Source of the DNA: a bacterium
GTDB lineage: Bacteria > SZUA-79 > Acidulodesulfobacterales > Acidulodesulfobacteraceae
Assembly: GCA_021781285.1 (NCBI GenBank)
Contig: JAJXXD010000150.1
Coordinates: forward strand, 1-9,693
Direction: 5' to 3'
DNA: 9,693 bases
This document shows, one piece after another, positions 1 to 7,419 of this stretch (positions within the stretch are counted from its first letter, which is position 1; the number at the start of each line of letters is the position of its first letter). The position numbers and the translations under genes were made by a program. Under the pieces are notes generated by a model. The model made no database searches. It had not been told where the DNA came from and saw only the letters and a list, made by a program, of their open reading frames with translations.

Positions 1-1
1 C

Positions 2-784
2 GGACTACAGGAAATGGCAGGACTTTCGGCGATAGCAAACGGCGGACGCATAATAAAACCTTATATTATTAAAAAAATCGTAAATGCATATGGAAAAGTT
101 ATTTATAAAGCAAAATCAAAATATTTAAAAAGAATAATAACCCCCAAGATAGATAAAGAAGTTAAATATATGATGCGGTTGGTAGTTAAGGGGGGGACGG
201 GGCAGTATTCTAATCTCATAGATTTTAAGGTTTCCGGAAAAACGGGGACTGGTCAGATTGCTGACCCTAAAACGGGAAAATATTATAAAAACAGATATAC
301 GGCATCTTTTATGGCTTTTGTTCCATATAAGCATCCTGAATTAGCGATGCTCGTGGTTCAGCAGGAACCCTCTAAAATAGGTTATTACGGCGGAGCCGTC
401 AGCGCGCCGGTCGTGCGCAGCGTATTTCAAAATGCATTAAATATATTAAATATATATCCCGGCGGAAATGCTTACATAAAACAGTCGAAAACAGGGGCGG
501 ACCTTAACGGCAATCTTTCAACGGCAAGCGGCGGAACGGAGAATGCTTCAATAAACGATTCGGGAGTGATGCAGGATTTAAAAGGCGACACTATTTATCA
601 GGCATTAAAGATTTTAAAGAAATATAAGTTTGCCGTAAAAATCAGCGGAAGCGGATATTTGTATTATCAGAGCATTAAGCCCGGAACGAATACCGGTAAC
701 GAAAAAGTTATAGTTTTAAAATTTAGACCCGGTAAATATTATGCCCCGGCAAATTTAAAAATTGCAAAAAAAAATAAAAAATAA
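2..784 (+). CDS. ftsI: Septal peptidoglycan transpeptidase FtsI (class B PBP) with C-terminal PASTA domain, 5'-truncated by window edge
   Basis: C-terminal part of the class B penicillin-binding protein that cross-links septal peptidoglycan on the outer face of the inner membrane. The frame is open from base 2, and the ATG at 14 is internal: it lies inside the family motif seen here as LQEMAGLSAIANGG. The start, transmembrane anchor, and SxxK and SxN motifs are therefore upstream of the window. Visible are the third active-site motif KTGT (bases 239-250, in SGKTGTGQ) and the YYGGAVSAPVVRSVF segment that closes the transpeptidase domain. A Gly/Ser/Asn/Thr-rich linker follows (about 461-565), then one PASTA domain (about 566-736, with QDLKGDTIYQAL and SGSGYLYYQS.KPGT), then a Lys-rich tail. 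Position just before murE is the classic dcw place for ftsI. The domain makeup is also seen in SpoVD/PBP2x-type proteins, but with ftsW in the same cluster ftsI is the best call. It ends TAA, 6 bases before murE and in the same frame. Confidence 0.95.
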   Translation, partial: GLQEMAGLSAIANGGRIIKPYIIKKIVNAYGKVIYKAKSKYLKRIITPKIDKEVKYMMRLVVKGGTGQYSNLIDFKVSGKTGTGQIADPKTGKYYKNRYTASFMAFVPYKHPELAMLVVQQEPSKIGYYGGAVSAPVVRSVFQNALNILNIYPGGNAYIKQSKTGADLNGNLSTASGGTENASINDSGVMQDLKGDTIYQALKILKKYKFAVKISGSGYLYYQSIKPGTNTGNEKVIVLKFRPGKYYAPANLKIAKKNKK

Positions 785-790
785 AATCTT

Positions 791-2347
791 ATGTATATCA
801 GAGATATTATAAAAAATAACGATTTGGTAAAATCCGTGTTCGGCAGGACGGATATCGATATTACAGGGATATCTAACGATTCCCGCAGCATAAAAAAAGG
901 ATATCTTTTCGCCGCAAGAAAAGGGTTTAACGTCGATTCCAATATTTATACAGAAGAAGCCATATCCAAGGGCGCTTCAGCGATATTAACGGACGATGCC
1001 GAAATTGCGAAAAAGCTTGAAAATAAAGATATTACCATAATAACGGCAAATGACGCCTTAAAAGCCTATGCCGTCATTTCCAAAAACTTTTTTGGCAATC
1101 CGGCGGAAAAATTAAAAATTGTGGGCGTTACGGGAACAAACGGGAAAACTACCACGACGTTTTTACTAAAATCTATTTTAACGGCGGCGGGAAATAATGC
1201 AGGTTTAATAGGAACGATAGATTATGAAATCGGAGGCGGTATTGCCCGGTCTAAGAATACTACGCCGGATGCTTATGAACTTAACGAGATGTTTGCCGAA
1301 ACGGTTAAATCCGGCGGAGGTTATTGCGTTATGGAGGTTTCCTCGCACAGTCTGGCGCAGGACAGAGTTTACGGCGTTCCTTTCGATATTGCGGTTTTTA
1401 CTAATTTGACCCGGGACCATCTCGATTACCATGAAAATATGGATAAATATTATTCGGCTAAAAAAAAGCTTTTTTCGGAAATATTATTAAAAAGCTCTAA
1501 AACGAAAAAATTTGCCGTAATAAATAATGACGACCGTTACGGAAAAAGACTTATAGGCGAGTTAAAAGAAGAAATTAAAAAGGAAGATAAAATCAATCTG
1601 CTCGCATACGGGTTAGGCGAAGACTGCGATATATCAGCCAGAAACATAAATTATTATAGAGACGGTTTAAAATTAGATATTATTTTTCCCGGCAATAATG
1701 TTATAAAGGGCATCTATTCCAATCTTATCGGCAGCTATAACGTTTACAATATACTTGCCGCAGTTTCCGCGGCATATGCTCTCTCCATATCGGAAGATTT
1801 TATAATTTCGGGAATAGAATCGTTAGCCAATGTTCCGGGCAGGGTGGAAAAGGTAAACACCGGAAATGCCGCTTCGCCTTTAATTTGCATAGATTATGCC
1901 CATACAGACGATGCGCTTAAAAGGGTGCTGTCCGCTTTAAGGGATATAAGCGGCGGCAGGTTAATAAGCGTTTTCGGATGCGGAGGCGACAGAGATAAGG
2001 GGAAAAGACCGCTTATGGGCATGCATTCCACTGATATAGCCGATATAAGCATAATTACGTCCGACAATCCAAGAAACGAAGACCCATTGTCGATTATAAG
2101 GGAAATAGAAGCGGGAATAAAAAATGCCTTATTTATAGATAAGGGCGAATTAAAAAATGAAATGAACGGACATATTTATACTATCGAGGAAGACAGGGCA
2201 AAAGCAATAAAGATTGCGCTTTCCATAACATCGGAAGAAGACGTCGTTCTTGTTGCGGGTAAGGGTCACGAGGATTATATGATAGTCAAAGAAAACAGGT
2301 TTCATTTCAGCGATAAGGAAGAAATATTAAAATATTATAACCTTTAA
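791..2347 (+). CDS. murE: UDP-MurNAc-L-Ala-D-Glu:meso-diaminopimelate ligase MurE
   Basis: Cytoplasmic ATP-dependent ligase that adds the third stem-peptide residue to UDP-MurNAc-L-Ala-D-Glu. The 518-residue length is normal for the family. The N-terminal UMP-binding domain has the DSR motif (residues 30-32). The central ATPase domain has the P-loop GTNGKTT (115-121), TTPD (157-160), EVSSHSLAQDRV (182-193) and the likely carbamylated Lys in YYSAKKKLF (K224). The C-terminal domain has DYAHTDDAL (369-377), DNPRNEDP (425-432) and AGKGHEDY (489-496). DNPR is the known signature for meso-DAP; Lys-adding enzymes differ there, so substrate meso-DAP is a strong family-based inference. HTDDAL replaces the more common HTPDAL, a small change. 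The start fits the family N-terminus. No Shine-Dalgarno is visible in the A/T-only stretch before the ATG, so translation may depend on ribosomes finishing ftsI, whose stop is 6 bases upstream. Confidence 0.98.
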   Translation: MYIRDIIKNNDLVKSVFGRTDIDITGISNDSRSIKKGYLFAARKGFNVDSNIYTEEAISKGASAILTDDAEIAKKLENKDITIITANDALKAYAVISKNFFGNPAEKLKIVGVTGTNGKTTTTFLLKSILTAAGNNAGLIGTIDYEIGGGIARSKNTTPDAYELNEMFAETVKSGGGYCVMEVSSHSLAQDRVYGVPFDIAVFTNLTRDHLDYHENMDKYYSAKKKLFSEILLKSSKTKKFAVINNDDRYGKRLIGELKEEIKKEDKINLLAYGLGEDCDISARNINYYRDGLKLDIIFPGNNVIKGIYSNLIGSYNVYNILAAVSAAYALSISEDFIISGIESLANVPGRVEKVNTGNAASPLICIDYAHTDDALKRVLSALRDISGGRLISVFGCGGDRDKGKRPLMGMHSTDIADISIITSDNPRNEDPLSIIREIEAGIKNALFIDKGELKNEMNGHIYTIEEDRAKAIKIALSITSEEDVVLVAGKGHEDYMIVKENRFHFSDKEEILKYYNL

Positions 2348-2352
2348 ATATT

Positions 2353-3831
2353 ATGAAAATAGAATATAACTTAACCTTAGACGAAATTTTAAACTGCACG
2401 GACGGAAAAGCCGTAATTTCCGGAAACGGAACCGGACCTTTTGTTTTTAACGAAATATTCACGGATTCAAGGGAAAATTTTTCTAGAAATGCCGTATTTA
2501 TTGCATTAAAAGGGAAGAACTTTAACGGAGAAGATTTTGTCGATGCCGTTTTTAAAAAAGGCGGATACTGCGCCTTAGTTTCATGGGATTTCCTTGAAGG
2601 CCACGATATATCCGTATATTCCGATAAAATTATTATAGCGGTTGCGGATGCCGCTTCCGCTCTTGGAAGCATTGCAAAATTTTATTTAAGCAAGTTTGAT
2701 TTAAAGAAAAAAATAGCTATAACCGGTTCCTGCGGAAAAACAACTACAAAGGAAATGGTATTCAATATGTTTTCTTTAAAATACGGCAAAGAAAAAATTC
2801 TTAAAAACGATTATAATTATAATAATCTGATCGGCGTTCCCAAAACTATTTTTGGATTAAATAAAAATCATGAGTATCTTATTTTAGAAATAGGAACAAA
2901 CAAAAAAGGAGAGATAAAAAAACTTTCGGAAATTATAACTCCGGATGTAGGAGCAATTACAAATATAGGTAAATCCCATCTTCTTGAATTCAAAAATCTC
3001 GAAGGAGTTTTTGAAGAAAAGAAAGAACTTGCCCTCGCCTTGAGCCTTAAGAAAGATTCATTTCTGATAATAAATGCCGACGACGAAACGCTGTCCGCCG
3101 AATGTAAATATAAAAATTTTCCGGACGTAAATATTATTTCGTTTGGATTCGGAAAACAAACCGGCGTGTCTCCCGATATTTTATGCGATAACGTCGATAT
3201 AAACAGAGAAACCGGCAAGGCTGTTATGGAGATTTCTTTTAAAGGAAAAAAATATTCCTCAAAGATTAATTTTTACGGAATGCATTTGATTTCCGACCTT
3301 TTATGCGCCGTTTCAATAACTGCGGCTTGCGGAATCGACATCGAAACCGGATTAAAGGCGATTGAAGGGTTTACGCTTCCGGATGGAAGAATGCAGGTAA
3401 TTCCTAATTATGCAGGCGGATATGTATTGATAAACGATTCTTATAATTCAAATCCCGATTCCCTTAAAGCGGCGCTGGATTATATAAAAACAAATTACGG
3501 CGGCAAAAAGAAGATATTGGTTTTAGGGGATATGCTGGAATTAGGAGATTCGGCCGAAGCCGAACATATCGAGATCGGACGCAGTATCGGCGATACGGCC
3601 GATTATATATTTTATAAAGGGGATTATTCGGATTTTATAACAAAGGGGCTTGTAGAAAAAGGATTTACCGGTAAATTTTTCATAATAGGAAATAAAAATG
3701 CCTTCGCAGATACGTTTAATAAATTAGATAAAAAAAACAGCGTCATATTAGTCAAAGGTTCGAGAGGTATGAAACTTGAGGAATATTTCGAAGAAGAAAT
3801 GCCAAAAAATAAAGAAAAGAGAGGTAACTGA
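2353..3831 (+). CDS. murF: UDP-MurNAc-tripeptide:D-alanyl-D-alanine ligase MurF
   Basis: Cytoplasmic ligase that adds D-Ala-D-Ala to UDP-MurNAc-tripeptide, giving the pentapeptide precursor used by MraY. At 492 residues it is longer than E. coli MurF (about 450). Visible are DSR (38-40), the P-loop GSCGKTTTK (125-133), EIGTNKKGEI (179-188), NIGKSHLLEF (204-213), a probable carbamylated Lys at 223 in EEKKEL, PDGRM (343-347), NDSYNSNPDS (361-370), VLGDMLELGD (390-399) and VKGSRGMKLE (467-476). Some usually conserved positions differ. The GNxNN motif reads YNYNN (154-158), and the HNxxNALAA stretch of the third domain reads HLISDLLCA (311-319). The reading frame is intact and the rest of the core is conserved, so I take it as a functional but diverged MurF. 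The C-terminal tail is short and charged. No Shine-Dalgarno is visible before the ATG, which lies 5 bases after the murE stop. Confidence 0.97.
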   Translation: MKIEYNLTLDEILNCTDGKAVISGNGTGPFVFNEIFTDSRENFSRNAVFIALKGKNFNGEDFVDAVFKKGGYCALVSWDFLEGHDISVYSDKIIIAVADAASALGSIAKFYLSKFDLKKKIAITGSCGKTTTKEMVFNMFSLKYGKEKILKNDYNYNNLIGVPKTIFGLNKNHEYLILEIGTNKKGEIKKLSEIITPDVGAITNIGKSHLLEFKNLEGVFEEKKELALALSLKKDSFLIINADDETLSAECKYKNFPDVNIISFGFGKQTGVSPDILCDNVDINRETGKAVMEISFKGKKYSSKINFYGMHLISDLLCAVSITAACGIDIETGLKAIEGFTLPDGRMQVIPNYAGGYVLINDSYNSNPDSLKAALDYIKTNYGGKKKILVLGDMLELGDSAEAEHIEIGRSIGDTADYIFYKGDYSDFITKGLVEKGFTGKFFIIGNKNAFADTFNKLDKKNSVILVKGSRGMKLEEYFEEEMPKNKEKRGN

Positions 3832-3839
3832 AATTACTT

Positions 3840-4895
3840 ATGCTAAATTTTAATATTGATTTTTTTAGATATATTACGTTCAGGTCGTCCTATGCAATAA
3901 TTTTATCTTTGATATTATCTATCGCATTCGGGAAGATATTTATCAAAATATTAAAAAAAATGAAAATAGGTCAGGTCGTAAGAGAAGACGGTCCTAAATC
4001 TCATATAAACGAGAAGAAAGATATTCCTACTATGGGAGGACTTCTGATATTATTCAGCGTCGTAATCCCTGTGTTATTGCTTACGAGGCTTTATAATTTT
4101 TACCTTTATATGGGCATATTAACCCTTTTAGGTTTCGGGCTTATCGGCTTTATCGACGATTTTTTAAAAGTCAGAGGACATTCTTCTAAGGGATTAAGAG
4201 GCAAATACAAATTTGCCGTCCAGAGCTTAATCGCCCTTTTTGTTTCCGCAGTATTATATTTTCACGATAAATCTTTAGGCTTAGTGGTTATTCCGTTTGT
4301 CAAGGATTATTATCTGAATCTCGGTCCATATTTTATAATTTTTGCCGCATTTATAATAATCGGTTCTTCTAATGCCGTTAATTTAACAGACGGACTCGAC
4401 GGACTTGCGATAGGGGTTTTTGCCGTTTCTATAGCCGGATATCTTGTATTCTCCTATGCCGCTTCCAATTATAAATTCGCAAATTATCTATCCATACCTT
4501 ATATGAAAAATATAGGCGAAGTAGTTATTTTATGCGCTTCGCTGTTCGGGGCTTCAATCGGCTTCCTGTGGTTTAATTCTTATCCCGCATCGGTTTTTAT
4601 GGGAGATACCGGTTCGATATCTCTGGGGGCTATCCTTGGATATGTAGCAATAGTTTCACAGCAGGAAATACTGCTTGTCATAATAGGATTCGTATTCGTG
4701 ATAGAGGCATTAAGCGTCATATTTCAAGTGGGTTCTTATAAACTGCGGAAAAAAAGAATATTTAAAATGGCGCCGATCCACCATCATTTTGAAATCGAAG
4801 GCGTGCCGGAGTCTAAGATAGTAATAAGACTGTGGATTATTTCATTGATATTGACGATATTCGCTCTTTCGACGCTAAAACTGAGGATTTTCTAA
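3840..4895 (+). CDS. mraY: Phospho-N-acetylmuramoyl-pentapeptide transferase MraY
   Basis: Integral inner-membrane enzyme that transfers phospho-MurNAc-pentapeptide from UDP to undecaprenyl phosphate, making lipid I and releasing UMP. At 351 residues it has the family's normal length, with about ten hydrophobic segments. Signatures in order: FRYITFRS near the N-terminus (9-16), DGPKSH (50-55), KKDIPTMGG (59-67), the Asp pair in FIDDFLK (106-107), KGLRGKYKF (117-125), NLTDGLDGLA (181-190), FMGDTGS with D256 (253-259), and the HHH loop in PIHHHFE (312-318). These cover the known Mg2+ and substrate residues. The ATG at 3840 matches the family start; an AGAGAGG stretch lies upstream at 3818-3824 but is about 15 bases away, further than usual. 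The stop TAA shares its last A with the murD ATG. Confidence 0.98.
   Translation: MLNFNIDFFRYITFRSSYAIILSLILSIAFGKIFIKILKKMKIGQVVREDGPKSHINEKKDIPTMGGLLILFSVVIPVLLLTRLYNFYLYMGILTLLGFGLIGFIDDFLKVRGHSSKGLRGKYKFAVQSLIALFVSAVLYFHDKSLGLVVIPFVKDYYLNLGPYFIIFAAFIIIGSSNAVNLTDGLDGLAIGVFAVSIAGYLVFSYAASNYKFANYLSIPYMKNIGEVVILCASLFGASIGFLWFNSYPASVFMGDTGSISLGAILGYVAIVSQQEILLVIIGFVFVIEALSVIFQVGSYKLRKKRIFKMAPIHHHFEIEGVPESKIVIRLWIISLILTIFALSTLKLRIF
4883..4887 (+). promoter_or_regulatory. Shine-Dalgarno site of murD
   Basis: GAGGA lies inside the last codons of mraY, 7 bases before the ATG at 4895. It decides the murD start in favour of 4895 over the in-frame ATG at 4832, and with the TAATG junction it suggests termination-reinitiation between mraY and murD. 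Confidence 0.8.
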
Positions 4896-6292
4896 TGAGC
4901 GTTCTAATTCTGGGTTACGGGAAAACAGGCAAGGCGCTTTACGATTATATCTCTGGCGCAAATGATTGCCGCAAAAACGAACCGGTTCTAATATACGACG
5001 ATATCGCCGAAGGCGTCGGATTGTCAAGCGAAAGCGCTTTGTTTTTTAATAAAACAAACGAGGAAATTTTATTCGGCAGATATTTTGAAAGTATTGAGCA
5101 GTGCATAGTGAGTCCCGGAATAGAAAGGAACCATAAAATTATTTTGAGGCTGAAAAAGCATAATATTCCTGTTTACAGCGAGATAGAATTTGCCTATAAG
5201 GAATTAAAAAATAGTTCAAAAATTATTGCGGTTACCGGAACAAACGGAAAAACCACTACGGCGACTCTTTGCAAAAGCGCGGTGGATAAAGCGGGTTTAA
5301 ACGGTAAAACGTTCACGGGAGGCAATCTCGGAGTCCCTTTTATTTCCGGCATAAAGGATTATAAGGATTTTATTTTGGAAATATCCAGTTTTCAACTTGA
5401 GTGGATTTATGATTTTAAACCTGATATCGCGGTTCTGCTCAATGTCGAGGATGACCATTTAGACAGATACGAAAATTTCGACGAGTACAGGCTTACGAAA
5501 TATAAATTGTTTAAAAACCTTCAATACAGCGATATCGCTGTATTGAATTACGACGATTACAATTCGTCTATTTTAAAGGGCGTTACCGGTTCAAATGCCG
5601 TTTTGTACGGATTTGACGAAAATAAATGCGACGTTTACTATAAAGACGGCGTCATTAATTTAAGGCTTAGGGATATTTGCGGTTTTAACGCTTCCATATC
5701 TTTGGAAAACGTAAAGGATAAAAGAAAATTCGTTATCGGCGATATGATGGCGGCGGCATGCTCTTTAATGTTATATGGAATTTCTCCCGATATTATAGTA
5801 TCGGCGTTTGAGGAATATAAGCTTTTGAAGCACAGAGTCGAATATATAGGAAATATCGGAGATATGGAATTTTACGACGATTCAAAGGCCACTAATCCTG
5901 CCGCGGTAATAAGCGCCCTTGAATCATTCGGCGGGAAAAACAGGAATATAGTTCTTATACTGGGGGGCAAAGATAAGGGGTTTAATTACGAGCGTATGAT
6001 TCAGCCGATAAAAAACAGCGTAAAGGCATGCGTTTTGATGGGCGAAACAAAAGATATTCTGCGTGATGTTTTACGGGGGCATATAGAGTTGCTCACGGCG
6101 GACGATATGGAGGATGCGGTTAAGAAGTCGGTTGATTTTTTAAAGAATAATTCTACGGCGGGCGCCGCAGATACGGTTCTTCTTTCTCCCGCTTCTTCCA
6201 GTTTCGATATGTTCAGGGATTATAATGAAAGAGGAGACGTATTTAAAAAATGCTACCGGAAATTAAAAGATAATTTTGTGGATAAAATATGA
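4895..6292 (+). CDS. murD: UDP-MurNAc-L-alanine:D-glutamate ligase MurD
   Basis: Cytoplasmic ATP-dependent ligase that adds D-Glu to UDP-MurNAc-L-Ala. I start it at the ATG at 4895 (465 residues), not at the in-frame ATG at 4832. The later ATG has GAGGA at 4883-4887 with 7-base spacing, forms a TAATG junction with the mraY stop, and begins MSVLILGYGKTG, the expected Rossmann-like N-terminus. The earlier ATG would add 21 acidic residues encoded inside mraY. Motifs: SPGI (73-76), P-loop GTNGKTT (115-121), GNLGVP (143-148), EISSFQLE (162-169), NVEDDHLDRY (183-192), probable carbamylated Lys in LTKYKLF (K202), KHRVE (312-316), DDSKATNP (328-335), LGGKDKG (356-362), and SPASSSFDMF with NERG (431-447). 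It is slightly longer than E. coli MurD (438). A perfect 28-bp palindrome lies within codons 209-218. Its end overlaps ftsW by four bases (ATGA). Confidence 0.97.
   Translation: MSVLILGYGKTGKALYDYISGANDCRKNEPVLIYDDIAEGVGLSSESALFFNKTNEEILFGRYFESIEQCIVSPGIERNHKIILRLKKHNIPVYSEIEFAYKELKNSSKIIAVTGTNGKTTTATLCKSAVDKAGLNGKTFTGGNLGVPFISGIKDYKDFILEISSFQLEWIYDFKPDIAVLLNVEDDHLDRYENFDEYRLTKYKLFKNLQYSDIAVLNYDDYNSSILKGVTGSNAVLYGFDENKCDVYYKDGVINLRLRDICGFNASISLENVKDKRKFVIGDMMAAACSLMLYGISPDIIVSAFEEYKLLKHRVEYIGNIGDMEFYDDSKATNPAAVISALESFGGKNRNIVLILGGKDKGFNYERMIQPIKNSVKACVLMGETKDILRDVLRGHIELLTADDMEDAVKKSVDFLKNNSTAGAADTVLLSPASSSFDMFRDYNERGDVFKKCYRKLKDNFVDKI
5520..5547. repeat. Perfect 28-bp palindrome inside murD
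   Basis: Left arm TTCAATACAGCGAT (5520-5533) is followed at once by its exact reverse complement ATCGCTGTATTGAA (5534-5547). There is no spacer and no mismatch, and the centre is GATATC. Pairing stops at 5519/5548. It encodes murD residues 209-218 (LQYSDIAVLN), part of the central domain. In RNA it could form a stem of about 12 pairs closed by a short loop. No T-run follows, so it does not look like an intrinsic terminator. A dimeric protein binding site, an mRNA structure, or chance are all possible; function unknown. Confidence 0.9.
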
Positions 6293-7419
6293 TTAACTAC
6301 GGAAAGATTTTTATAAGAAAATACGACATAACTTTATTTTTAACCGCTATATTGCTTATAGCCCTTGGACTCGTTATGGTCTATTCGACAAGCGCGATGA
6401 TTTCTATCGTCCAATACGGCGTAAGCTATCATTTTATTATAAGGCAGGGTATTTACGTTGCGGTATCGGGGGTTTTTATATGGTATTTGATGCATAACGA
6501 TTACCATATTTTAAAATCGTTCTATAAGATTATTTTATTAGGAATAGTAGTTTTAATGGTTATGGTATTTATTCCTCACATAGGCATCGATGCCGGCGGC
6601 TCGAGAAGGTGGGTCAATTTCAAGATTTTCAGCATACAGCCTTCCGAATTTTTAAAAGTTTTTTTTATAGTATATCTGGCTAATTTTTTAGAGAAAAGAA
6701 AGGATATATTAGATAATAACCGTTATTCCCTGATGTTCATCAGCCCTTTTATATTTATGGGATTTTTAGATATTTTACTTTTGAAAGAGCCTGATTTTGG
6801 GGCGAGTTCCATTTTATTTATTACGACATTCATAATGTTGTTTGCCGGCGGAGTGTCTCTTATTTATCTTATTGCCGCGGCATCCTTAGGAAGCGTTGCG
6901 GCATATTTTCTTATTTTTACGGTAGCATACAGAAGAGACAGGATACTTGCGTTTCTTCACCCTTTTCACGATAAGTCGGGCATAGGTTTTCAAATAATAC
7001 AGTCTTTGTATGCATTCGCAAGGGGCGGTTTTTTCGGAGTGGGTCCGGGCAACGGAAAGGAAAAATTGTTTTTTCTTCCTACCCCATATTCGGATTTTAT
7101 ATTTTCCTCGGTAGGCGAGGAGCTTGGATTCATAGGCGTGCTTATATTTATACTTCTTTATCTGATATTGGCATACAGGGGATTAAAAATTGCGATACAT
7201 GCGCCTGATCTTTTCGGAACGTATCTCGCGTACGGAATTACCTGTCTTATCACGTTAAGCGCTTTTATAAATATCGGAGTGGTTATGGATTTACTGCCTA
7301 CAAAAGGGCTTGCTTTGCCTTTCATAAGCTATGGCGGCAGTTCTTTGCTTGCTTCATGTATCGGCATAGGGATTTTGCTTAATATATCTTCTCAAAGCCT
7401 TAAGGGGAAAAATATTTAA
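6289..7419 (+). CDS. ftsW: Septal peptidoglycan glycosyltransferase FtsW (SEDS family)
   Basis: Multi-pass inner-membrane SEDS protein that polymerises lipid II into glycan strands at the septum, working with a class B PBP (here FtsI). At 376 residues it has roughly ten hydrophobic segments. Signatures: GLVMVYSTSA near the N-terminus, GSRRWVNF (104-111) followed by IQPSEF (116-121), EPDFG (167-171), GFFGVGPGNGKEKLFFLP (247-264), the catalytic Asp of SEDS enzymes in PYSDFIF (D269) followed by GEELG (276-280), and the C-terminal LPTKGLALPFISYGGSS (336-352). RodA shares much of this, but the dcw position between murD and murG and the LPTKGLxLPFxSYGGSS form support FtsW. The ATG overlaps the murD stop as ATGA, which suggests translational coupling. 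A weak GTGGA lies at 6278-6282. Confidence 0.97.
   Translation: MINYGKIFIRKYDITLFLTAILLIALGLVMVYSTSAMISIVQYGVSYHFIIRQGIYVAVSGVFIWYLMHNDYHILKSFYKIILLGIVVLMVMVFIPHIGIDAGGSRRWVNFKIFSIQPSEFLKVFFIVYLANFLEKRKDILDNNRYSLMFISPFIFMGFLDILLLKEPDFGASSILFITTFIMLFAGGVSLIYLIAAASLGSVAAYFLIFTVAYRRDRILAFLHPFHDKSGIGFQIIQSLYAFARGGFFGVGPGNGKEKLFFLPTPYSDFIFSSVGEELGFIGVLIFILLYLILAYRGLKIAIHAPDLFGTYLAYGITCLITLSAFINIGVVMDLLPTKGLALPFISYGGSSLLASCIGIGILLNISSQSLKGKNI
7402..7407 (+). promoter_or_regulatory. Probable Shine-Dalgarno site of murG
   Basis: AAGGGG lies near the 3' end of ftsW, 11 bases before the murG ATG at 7419. The spacing is a little long, but it is the only purine-rich match near the start. The TAATG stop/start overlap makes coupling likely as well. 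Confidence 0.55.

Noticed and set aside
14..16. ATG at 14 as the start of a 256-residue protein
   Set aside because: The frame is open upstream to base 2, and the residues before and after the ATG form a conserved FtsI segment (LQ..AGLSAIANGG). It is an internal Met of a truncated gene.
850..905. GGATATC three times in 56 bases at the start of murE
   Set aside because: The copies are in different codon frames, unevenly spaced and short; consistent with A/T-rich codon use.
1462..1475. AAAAAAGCTTTTTT palindrome in murE, resembling a terminator stem plus T-run
   Set aside because: It encodes the conserved Lys-rich KKKLF motif, has only a two-base GC core and no stable stem, and sits mid-gene.
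3663..3676. 14-bp perfect palindrome ATTTACCGGTAAAT in murF
   Set aside because: Palindromes with 7-base arms are expected about once in a window of this size and composition; nothing else supports a function.
1133..5260. Near-identical DNA at the P-loops of murE (about 1133-1152) and murD (about 5237-5256), suggesting recent exchange between the genes
   Set aside because: Similarity is confined to the shared GTNGKTT codons with the same codon bias; flanking sequence diverges. Conserved motif plus codon bias explains it.
7105..7121. Small hairpin (TCCTCG / CGAGGA, 5-base loop) in ftsW
   Set aside because: Only six pairs, within the conserved catalytic Asp and GEELG coding region, with no T-run. 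Likely incidental.
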